Translations under genes and position numbers: made by a program
In this document: positions 40,356 through 46,930 of the stretch, one piece after another
Numbering within the stretch: the stretch's first letter is position 1
Layout of the letters: every line of letters begins with the position of its first letter
Notes under the pieces: model-generated
Told to the model about the DNA's origin: nothing
The model's database searches: none
Seen by the model: only the letters and a program-made list of their open reading frames with translations
Source of the DNA: Prevotellaceae bacterium
Lineage (GTDB): Bacteria; Bacteroidota; Bacteroidia; Bacteroidales; Bacteroidaceae
Assembly: GCA_022763905.1 (NCBI GenBank)
Contig: JALERS010000035.1
Span: 1-46,930, forward strand
DNA length: 46,930 nucleotides
Reading direction: 5' to 3'

Positions 40356-41507
40356 TCAGTATGCAGGGAAAGTTGTATGGATGGTCTTGGTTGCCATGCA
40401 TTCCATCTCTATCAACCATCCTGGCCTGCATACCGGAGCCCACACAAGGATAAACGGAATATTCTTCAGAACAGACATAAGCAACTGTCTGACAAGTTCG
40501 GCATCAGCCATATCCCTTAGGTAGACAACTGAGGAAGTCACATCTCCCCATCCGCAATCTGCTTCTTCCAGCAAAGCCGCTACATTCTCCAGCATTCTTT
40601 CTGTCTGCCGCTGAATATCACCGACATGCATAATTTCTCCCTTATTGTTGATACTGGCAGTTCCACTGATGAACACATGGCGTCTGTCACCATAATCCAC
40701 ACAAGTACCTCTTTCAAATCTGACACCATATTCACTGGTGCGATTCATAAGGGAAGATGCATACAGATACCGTATCTGACGGCTATCAACACCTGCAATG
40801 GCATAAGCATCCATCTGCATAAATGAACGGCAGGAACTCCCCCTCCCACCAATACCAGTAGATGCTATAAAATGTGTATCAGGAGTCAATTGATGAAGAG
40901 TAAATACCTGATTGCGCCCTTGTACCACTGCACGATAATTCCTGTCAATATCATCCACAAACAGCCATGTCCGAATACAATTGTCCTCAAGTGTACTTCC
41001 ATGAGAAACCAACATCTGAGCATAGTCCTGCATCACAGACTCTGTTTGTTCCTGTGGTCCACCTTCAACAGCATTCCGACCTCCCTCCCATAAGTGTGTA
41101 TAACCATTATGGGAAGCCTTGGTACATCCTTCCTTCCCTCTTTCTATCTTCATTCCCGCCATCAGATAGGTATACAAAGCTACCTTCGTACCATCTAATG
41201 GGGGTTGTTCTATATAGGAACAGGCATATGGACTATTCTGAAATGACCTCTCAAGCATCTTCACTTCTTCTATCTGATTGGCCATATCACTCAGATAATA
41301 GCGTTTGAAAACCGGCGAAATCGGCAAACCACAACAACAGGAAAGTCTTATCCAGGCATTGTGAACCACCTGTAATTGCTGTGAAAACGGAAGACTCTGA
41401 CGAATGACGTGAATAAACGCCTGAGCTTCTATCACTTCTGTTCCGTTGTCAAACCAACTGAGCTGAACACGGACATCTTCTGAGGACCATTCTTTAAAAT
41501 GTACCAT
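40356..41507 (-). CDS. Rid/YjgF-fold family protein with a chorismatase-like tandem arrangement
   Basis: C-terminal Rid-like segment (RHVFISGTASINNKGEIMHVGDIQRQTERMLENVAALLEEADCGWGDVTSSVVYLRD); middle region IRTWLFVDDID..Y...N..F.....HFIASTGIGG resembling chorismatase motifs. Confidence 0.72.
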   Translation of the reverse strand: MVHFKEWSSEDVRVQLSWFDNGTEVIEAQAFIHVIRQSLPFSQQLQVVHNAWIRLSCCCGLPISPVFKRYYLSDMANQIEEVKMLERSFQNSPYACSYIEQPPLDGTKVALYTYLMAGMKIERGKEGCTKASHNGYTHLWEGGRNAVEGGPQEQTESVMQDYAQMLVSHGSTLEDNCIRTWLFVDDIDRNYRAVVQGRNQVFTLHQLTPDTHFIASTGIGGRGSSCRSFMQMDAYAIAGVDSRQIRYLYASSLMNRTSEYGVRFERGTCVDYGDRRHVFISGTASINNKGEIMHVGDIQRQTERMLENVAALLEEADCGWGDVTSSVVYLRDMADAELVRQLLMSVLKNIPFILVWAPVCRPGWLIEMECMATKTIHTTFPAY

Positions 41508-41517
41508 AATATACCTA

Positions 41518-41525
41518 CAAAGGTA
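41518..41525 (-). promoter_or_regulatory. Candidate -7 box TACCTTTG for the Rid-ccsA unit
   Basis: TAnnTTTG on the minus strand just upstream of the ATG at 41507; -33 unclear. Confidence 0.35.
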
Positions 41526-41879
41526 CTAAAGTTTTCTTTCCTACAATTCCTGACAACAGTAGATTTCGTTTTATGGAAAGACATATTTCTCATTAACCCT
41601 CTTCAATCGGTCATTGGCGTGATAATGATATCAACCTTTTTTGAACATATGTTTTTACGTCTTGAAAATGCAATAGGTAACCGGTATAATCGCTCATCAG
41701 AAAGACAGACGAACACATTCAACCAAATACAACACAAACTCGTTTGTGTTATTATTCTGAGATGTCACCCAACTTAGAAAAAGCGAGGTGGTACTCATAA
41801 CGGGCTCCTAAAGATTGGGAAGAATCCGTCCTCCTGCAAAATAACGGAGAAACTTTCCTGAAAAAATTATCCCAATCCC

Positions 41880-41887
41880 TATCTTTG
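41880..41887 (+). promoter_or_regulatory. Candidate -7 box TATCTTTG for the lipoprotein gene
   Basis: TAnnTTTG match 22 nt upstream of the ORF start. Confidence 0.4.
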
Positions 41888-41909
41888 CACTGGAAACCAA
41901 CTCACATTT

Positions 41910-42326
41910 ATGACCATGAAACATTCATCTTTTTACAAGCTAGTATTCCTAACCCTCCTGGCAGGAGTCCTTTTCCTGATTACCTCCTGTTCAGATGATG
42001 AAAAGGGAGAAGCAGTATATGCCGCAGGCTTCAATACCATAAAAGGTGATGACATGTCCAACACGGAGTCCACCCTCATCTGGAACACTTATGCCAATGC
42101 TTTCAGAGCCAATGGCCTGAAAATTGATGACAACAACGGGACTATCACCCTCAATGTCCCCACAACTTCCCCAACCCTTGAAGAGCGTATCAAGACAGGT
42201 TGTGAAGAAGCAGAAAGCGAACTGGAATCTAGAGAATGGAATGGTTACTATGAATATGCCATCGTTGGGCTAAATTCAAAAGCTCAAAGCATTGTGCTTT
42301 ATAGTATATCTTTTGGTAGTTTCTGA
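41910..42326 (+). CDS. Small lipoprotein of unknown function, predicted surface-exposed
   Basis: Signal peptide with lipobox LITSC followed by SDDEKGE; 138 aa; -7 box upstream. Confidence 0.75.
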   Translation: MTMKHSSFYKLVFLTLLAGVLFLITSCSDDEKGEAVYAAGFNTIKGDDMSNTESTLIWNTYANAFRANGLKIDDNNGTITLNVPTTSPTLEERIKTGCEEAESELESREWNGYYEYAIVGLNSKAQSIVLYSISFGSF

Positions 42327-42348
42327 CCAGTCTCCACTGCAACGGGTA

Positions 42349-42975
42349 TTATAAATTTTCCAACTCTTCTACCGACCTCTCCATAATTCCTGCAGCCAAT
42401 CCGTCTGCACATTGGATGAGGATACAGAGAGGATACTTCTTTCTGGCTGCATCTAAATTTTTGGTAGCCTCAAAACTCGTCATGGCTACATCCCAAGGTC
42501 CCATATGCCAACGTATGGCTAACATTTCTGCATCTGTCAGTTCCAAGCCACTAAGCAGAAGCATCACCACAGACTTTTCGCCATGTCCCATAGGGAAATC
42601 TGCATAAGTGCACTTGTAGCCTTCACAGTCTTCCCATATACCTATTTCGTTCTTTCGTTTCTTGATGGTACGCTTGTAAATATTGGTCTTGCATACATCA
42701 TGCAATAGACTGGCAATAATACAACTATCTTCCTTCAAGTCCTTCTGAAGGGAATTATCCATCTTTATCATCTGCTCCCTTAGCATCAGTGCTGCCTTGC
42801 AGGTATTGAGAGAATGCTGTACCAAGCCTCCTTCGGTGTTGAGATGCTGTGTAGATGATGCTGGTGCCTGAAAAAATCCTGCCTCTTCCAAGTCTTCAAT
42901 AACATAGTCAACGCCTTCTCTTTGAGTTGATTTCAACAATCGTATAAATTCTGCCTTATTAGCTTCAAGTTCCAT
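42349..42975 (-). CDS. HD domain-containing hydrolase
   Basis: GGLVQHSLNTCKAA, ASLLHDVCKTN (HD), FPMGHGEKSV, AIRWHMGPWD. Confidence 0.87.
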   Translation of the reverse strand: MELEANKAEFIRLLKSTQREGVDYVIEDLEEAGFFQAPASSTQHLNTEGGLVQHSLNTCKAALMLREQMIKMDNSLQKDLKEDSCIIASLLHDVCKTNIYKRTIKKRKNEIGIWEDCEGYKCTYADFPMGHGEKSVVMLLLSGLELTDAEMLAIRWHMGPWDVAMTSFEATKNLDAARKKYPLCILIQCADGLAAGIMERSVEELENL

Positions 42976-43062
42976 GTTTTTATTGCATTGTTATTTATAC
43001 AAAGGTAGATAATTTTCGTTGTTTTTTCAGTTCATAAAAGTAGTATATTTTTATTTTATTCG

Positions 43063-43070
43063 TACTTTTG
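43063..43070 (+). promoter_or_regulatory. Candidate -7 box TACTTTTG for rubrerythrin
   Basis: TAnnTTTG match 43 nt upstream of the ATG. Confidence 0.45.
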
Positions 43071-43113
43071 CTGCGTCAAAACAAATGAGTATTAACCCAA
43101 ACAATTTACAACA

Positions 43114-43656
43114 ATGAAAGATTTAAAAGGAACTAAGACCGAAAAGAATCTACTGGAAGCTTTTGCTGGCGAATCTCAAGCAAGAAATAAATACAGCTAC
43201 TATGCTAGCCAAGCCAAGAAAGACGGATATGTACAGATTGCCGCCCTTTTTGAAGAAACTGCCGGCAACGAAAAAGAACATGCCAAGATGTGGTTCAAGT
43301 ATCTTCACGGAGGAAAAATAGCTGACACCATGACAAATCTGGCTGATGCTGCCGCTGGAGAGAACTACGAATGGACAGATATGTATGACCGTATGGCCAA
43401 GGAAGCCGAAGAGGAAGGCTTTGATGAAATAGCAGCCAAATTCAGAATGGTCGGCGCTATTGAAAAAGAACATGAAGCACGTTACCTCAAACTTCTTCAG
43501 AACATCAAGGACGGTATCGTCTTCTCTAGAGAAGGTGATTGTATCTGGCAATGTTCCAACTGTGGACATCTTGTCATTGGCAAAAAGGCACCCGAAATCT
43601 GTCCTGTTTGCAACCATGCACAGAGCTATTTCCAAATCAAAGCAGAAAACTATTGA
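43114..43656 (+). CDS. rbr: Rubrerythrin
   Basis: [28 protein letters not shown]-terminal rubredoxin-like [29 protein letters not shown]. Confidence 0.97.
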   Translation: MKDLKGTKTEKNLLEAFAGESQARNKYSYYASQAKKDGYVQIAALFEETAGNEKEHAKMWFKYLHGGKIADTMTNLADAAAGENYEWTDMYDRMAKEAEEEGFDEIAAKFRMVGAIEKEHEARYLKLLQNIKDGIVFSREGDCIWQCSNCGHLVIGKKAPEICPVCNHAQSYFQIKAENY

Positions 43657-43705
43657 TTTTTCAATTATTGCTGTCCTCTAAAACTCAACAACAATAAAAT
43701 ATCCT

Positions 43706-43735
43706 GCCCGAAGCCCTGCAAAACGGACTTCGGGC
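43706..43735 (+). terminator. Probable intrinsic terminator of rubrerythrin
   Basis: GCCCGAAG (43706-43713)/CTTCGGGC (43728-43735) stem followed by TTATTCTTTC. Confidence 0.7.
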
Positions 43736-43761
43736 TTATTCTTTCAAAAAATTAAGCCCGA

Positions 43762-44071
43762 GTCAGTCGATTTTCAAGTGGGACAGGAAGTAACAGTTAG
43801 AGTAAATCCCGCTATCGTTTCCTTTCTTGTTGTAGGGTGCTAGTCAAGGAAGAGACTCCGTCTCATTGATGCCAGTTCTCCAATAGTGCAAGCACATATC
43901 TTGGCATGGTCTGACAAATCACCCGAGTTCAGCATGTCCGATAGGACTGTTTTGTCAACAAAAACACGATGGTCTTGTGGCAGGTGTCTGTTGATTCAGT
44001 ATGATTCTGCCAAACTGTCTGCTGATTAGTTAATGAAGAGAAAAAGAGTCCGTTGAAATAAGGAAAAGACA
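43762..44071 (+). repeat. Copy B of the diverged ~310-nt intergenic repeat (inverted relative to copy A at 1-312)
   Basis: Aligns with the reverse complement of 1-312, including 32-nt (43842-43873) and 25-nt (43971-43995) perfect blocks. Several non-triplet indels argue against coding constraint. Confidence 0.88.
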
Positions 44072-44115
44072 CTTTTGGGAAATGAAGTTGATTGACTGGC
44101 CCAAGTATTCATGGT

Positions 44116-44247
44116 GCTCAGCAAAAGAGTCGTCGATGCTTTCCAAAAGAAGCGACGATTCTAAGCAAAAGAATCGTCGGTGCTCGGCAAAAGAATCGAC
44201 GATTCTTTTTAAAAGAAGCGACGATGCTAAGAGGAAGCAGTCAATAT
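44116..44247. repeat. Array of six contiguous 22-nt degenerate units with phased CG[A/T]CG dyad cores
   Basis: Units: gctcagcaaaagagtcgtcgat / gctttccaaaagaagcgacgat / tctaagcaaaagaatcgtcggt / gctcggcaaaagaatcgacgat / tctttttaaaagaagcgacgat / gctaagaggaagcagtcaatat (last unit degraded). Dyad centres at 44133, 44155, 44177, 44199, 44221. Confidence 0.92.
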
Positions 44248-44656
44248 ACTCTCAGATATCACTTAATATTAATCCTCTCGGAAGCGTTGAACGTGACAAA
44301 AACATAGTAAAATCATAGTTTTTCCATTTGGGTTTTCGTGAAGCTTTCTCTTGTTGCCTTCCTGTCTCTGGGGATTCATCTGGAGCAACACTGTAGAGTT
44401 AGGAGGATTCCGAAAAGAAGTTTGTTTTTCCGATAAGAGTCAATACCCTTATGAGGACTCCTGCGAGTCTTTGAATCATTCATGGCAAAGGAAGGAGAGT
44501 GCTTACCATTTACCCCAATTGTTGCAATGTATGGATAGAGTCATTCCATACAATACCCAGTCAATTTCTACTGAGCCATAAGCCCCCTTCCAATCCTTTT
44601 CTTCCTATAATCTTCATCGGCTGTCCCCCAAGTTGCCAGCCATCTGCTTTTTCAAT

Positions 44657-46930
44657 TCATTTTGTCTTAATGGTAATGCTGGAAGTAATCTCGGGGCGAA
44701 CGCCCTCTGCCTTTCCTGCATTGTCTGAAGGACAAGTAACATGAAGTTTCAGATTTCCAGGCGTTTGACTACTTTGTATTGTCACCACCAACTGCCCATT
44801 GAAAAGGTGCATCCTAGGTATGGCAAACGACTCCAATGAGGTAGCATCACCATTACATACACACTTGAATTGTCCCTCACCCTCTACACTGAACTCCAAC
44901 AAGTCGTCTGCCAACGGGCAAGGATTGCCTTTGCTATCCATCATGGTGACAGTCACATAAACCAAATCCTTACCATCAGCAGCAATGTTTGTTCGGTCAG
45001 CTGCAAGATGGAGTCGGGCAGGAGTTCCTGCAGTTCTTATTATCTTCTCCATGGCAGGCTTTCCAGAAGAATCGTAAGCCACCACCTTAACCTCTCCGGG
45101 CTCATAAACCACGTTCATCCATCTCAAACGATATCGGTCGAGGTCGGGGATATAGGTAGTCTTGCCCACTTTTGAAAAATCTACAGGTACATGCTTCTTA
45201 ATACGACCCTGGCTCTTTCCATTGATGAATAATTCTGCTTCATCATAGTCAGTATATACCTGGATGGGAATGTTACGCCCTATGTATTCCTTTCCCCATG
45301 ACCAATGAGGAGCTATATGCAGTGTGTGCTCCTGCTTGTTCCATACTGAACGATAGAGATAATAACGGTCCTTGGGCAGTCCTGCGAGATCACAGATTCC
45401 AAAATAAGAAGAACGGCTGGGCCAGTACTTGTCATAAGGTGTAGGTTCTCCCAGATAGTCTATACCCGTCCAAACGAATTGTCCGATGGTATAGGGAAGG
45501 TCATCCATGTTCTCAAAATCCACATCCGGCAAATTACTCCAGTAGCAGTATTCATTATCATAGCTAGAACATTGTCCATCATCATACTGCGGCATAGCCT
45601 TTACTTCATACGGAAGTTTGTATACTCCTCTTGAACTGAGACTAGATGCTGTTTCTGAACCCAATATCACCCCCTTGGAAGTTTTACGCAATGCCTTGTC
45701 GTAGAAAAGTGTACGATAATTGAGTCCCACAATATCCATTACATCGGCAAAACCACTTTGAAGGGCTTTTTCCACCTGATCCATTCCCTGAGTTACAGGA
45801 CGAGTAGCATCCAGGGAATGACACAGGTCCTGCAGACGTCTTGCCCAACTTACACCCTCTATGCTGTCCCCTTGTTCGGGAACCTCATTACCTATACTCC
45901 ACATCACTATACTGGGATGATTGCGATGGTTGAGAACTAGGTTTGTTATGTCCTTCTCTGCCCAATCCCGGAAGAAGCGGGAATATCCGTTCTCGCATTT
46001 TGGATATATCCACATATCGAAACTCTCTGCCATCACCATCATACCGAGGGAATCGCATACATCCATCTGCAGGGTAGAAGGCATATTGTGAGCAGTTCGT
46101 ATAGCATCACATCCCATTTCCTTCATAAGATGAATCTGACGGACCAATGCTGCCTTGTTGACAGCAGCCCCAAGCGGGCCGAGGTCATGGTGCAGGCACA
46201 CTCCTTGTATTTTGCGTGTCTGTCCATTCAGTTGGAAACCTCTTTCCTTGGACACACTAACAGTGCGTACACCTAGTCGGGAAATGTGTTCGTCTATCTC
46301 TTCATTGTTGCGAAACAATCTTGTCCTTACCTTATACAGATAAGGGGATTCAGGAGACCACAGATGGGGATTCCGCAGTTGGAAGGTAGTATGGACATCT
46401 CCGTCAGCAGGCACATTGAGATGGCGGTCTGCAACAACACGCCCCTTTGCGTCAACAATGTCTATGGCACATGTAACCTCACCTTCCACATCACTGATGA
46501 CAGTAGAATATCCTATAGTAGCCTTCTGCTCTGACTTACCATGACGGTTCTTGTCTTCTTCCAACTGAAGTGTACTGATACTGGTAGCCCATGGGTCAAG
46601 GAATGTCCTGTCAGTTAATATCAATTTTACCGGACGATACAGACCTGCACCAGGATACCAACGTGAACTCTTCTCCACATTAGTCAAATCTACTTCAATT
46701 AGATTGTCCCCCAGCTTGAGAAATGAAGTTATATCCAGTCTGAAGGCATTGTAGCCATTGGGCCAATAGCCCACTTTTGTTCCGTTGACATACACCACAG
46801 GCTCAGCCATTGCCCCGTCAAAGAACAACATGGCATGACCACATACTTTTGGAATACGGACAATAGTACGATAATGCCCCTCTCCTATCCATGGCAAGGC
46901 ACCCGTACGTCCACTTTTCTCTGTAGCTTT
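44657..46930 (-). CDS. Glycoside hydrolase family 2 protein (beta-galactosidase-like), 5' end outside the window
   Basis: GH2 motifs VYVNGTKVGYWPNGYNAF, GVCLHHDLGPLGAAV, IRTAHNMPS, MWSIGNEVPEQGD, FVWTGIDYLGEPTPY. The frame is open through 46930 (KATEKSGRTGALPWIGEGHYR); the 46897 'start' is an internal TTG. Confidence 0.93.
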   Translation of the reverse strand, partial: KATEKSGRTGALPWIGEGHYRTIVRIPKVCGHAMLFFDGAMAEPVVYVNGTKVGYWPNGYNAFRLDITSFLKLGDNLIEVDLTNVEKSSRWYPGAGLYRPVKLILTDRTFLDPWATSISTLQLEEDKNRHGKSEQKATIGYSTVISDVEGEVTCAIDIVDAKGRVVADRHLNVPADGDVHTTFQLRNPHLWSPESPYLYKVRTRLFRNNEEIDEHISRLGVRTVSVSKERGFQLNGQTRKIQGVCLHHDLGPLGAAVNKAALVRQIHLMKEMGCDAIRTAHNMPSTLQMDVCDSLGMMVMAESFDMWIYPKCENGYSRFFRDWAEKDITNLVLNHRNHPSIVMWSIGNEVPEQGDSIEGVSWARRLQDLCHSLDATRPVTQGMDQVEKALQSGFADVMDIVGLNYRTLFYDKALRKTSKGVILGSETASSLSSRGVYKLPYEVKAMPQYDDGQCSSYDNEYCYWSNLPDVDFENMDDLPYTIGQFVWTGIDYLGEPTPYDKYWPSRSSYFGICDLAGLPKDRYYLYRSVWNKQEHTLHIAPHWSWGKEYIGRNIPIQVYTDYDEAELFINGKSQGRIKKHVPVDFSKVGKTTYIPDLDRYRLRWMNVVYEPGEVKVVAYDSSGKPAMEKIIRTAGTPARLHLAADRTNIAADGKDLVYVTVTMMDSKGNPCPLADDLLEFSVEGEGQFKCVCNGDATSLESFAIPRMHLFNGQLVVTIQSSQTPGNLKLHVTCPSDNAGKAEGVRPEITSSITIKTK

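Noticed and set aside
1-44071. Active invertible segment bounded by the inverted repeats
   Set aside because: The copies are diverged, no recombinase is present, and the enclosed ~43 kb contains essential housekeeping genes. There is no evidence for programmed inversion.
44116-44247. CRISPR array
   Set aside because: Units are contiguous 22-mers with no unique spacers, and no cas genes are present.
44082-44318. 78-aa and 71-aa ORFs (44082-44318, 44092-44307) across the 22-nt array as repeat proteins
   Set aside because: The period of 22 is not a multiple of 3 and overlapping frames are open simultaneously, so openness is a by-product of the repeat. No promoter or homology evidence.
46895-46897. 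Start codon of the GH2 gene at 46897
   Set aside because: It is an internal TTG; the frame stays open to the window edge, so the true start is outside.

Overview
This 46.9-kb window looks like chromosomal DNA from a Bacteroidales (Bacteroides/Phocaeicola/Prevotella-like) genome. The evidence is a fused SecDF, several TAnnTTTG -7 boxes, and OmpH/MurI, OmpP1/FadL and Bacteroidota-type M16 proteins. I support 32 protein-coding genes, most of them housekeeping or cell-envelope functions: secDF, an ompH-murI-epimerase-PAP2-rhomboid-EEP operon, rnr, rbfA, metG, a small glycosyltransferase cluster, M16 peptidase, dsbD, purL, a GH27 alpha-galactosidase coupled to a WbqC protein, a ResB/CcsA-type protein, rubrerythrin, and a partial GH2. 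I saw no tRNA, rRNA, CRISPR array or transposase. The most unusual signals are non-coding. (1) A diverged repeat of about 310 nt is present in inverted orientation at both ends of the window (about 1-312 on minus, about 43762-44071 on plus). It contains a 32-nt and a 25-nt block of perfect identity and shows no coding constraint. (2) Immediately beyond the second copy is an array of six 22-nt units (44116-44247). Its junctions form five imperfect dyads with an invariant CG[A/T]CG core, phased at 22 bp (about two helical turns). I could not assign either to a known family. All assignments come from reading sequence and motifs; no database search was run.
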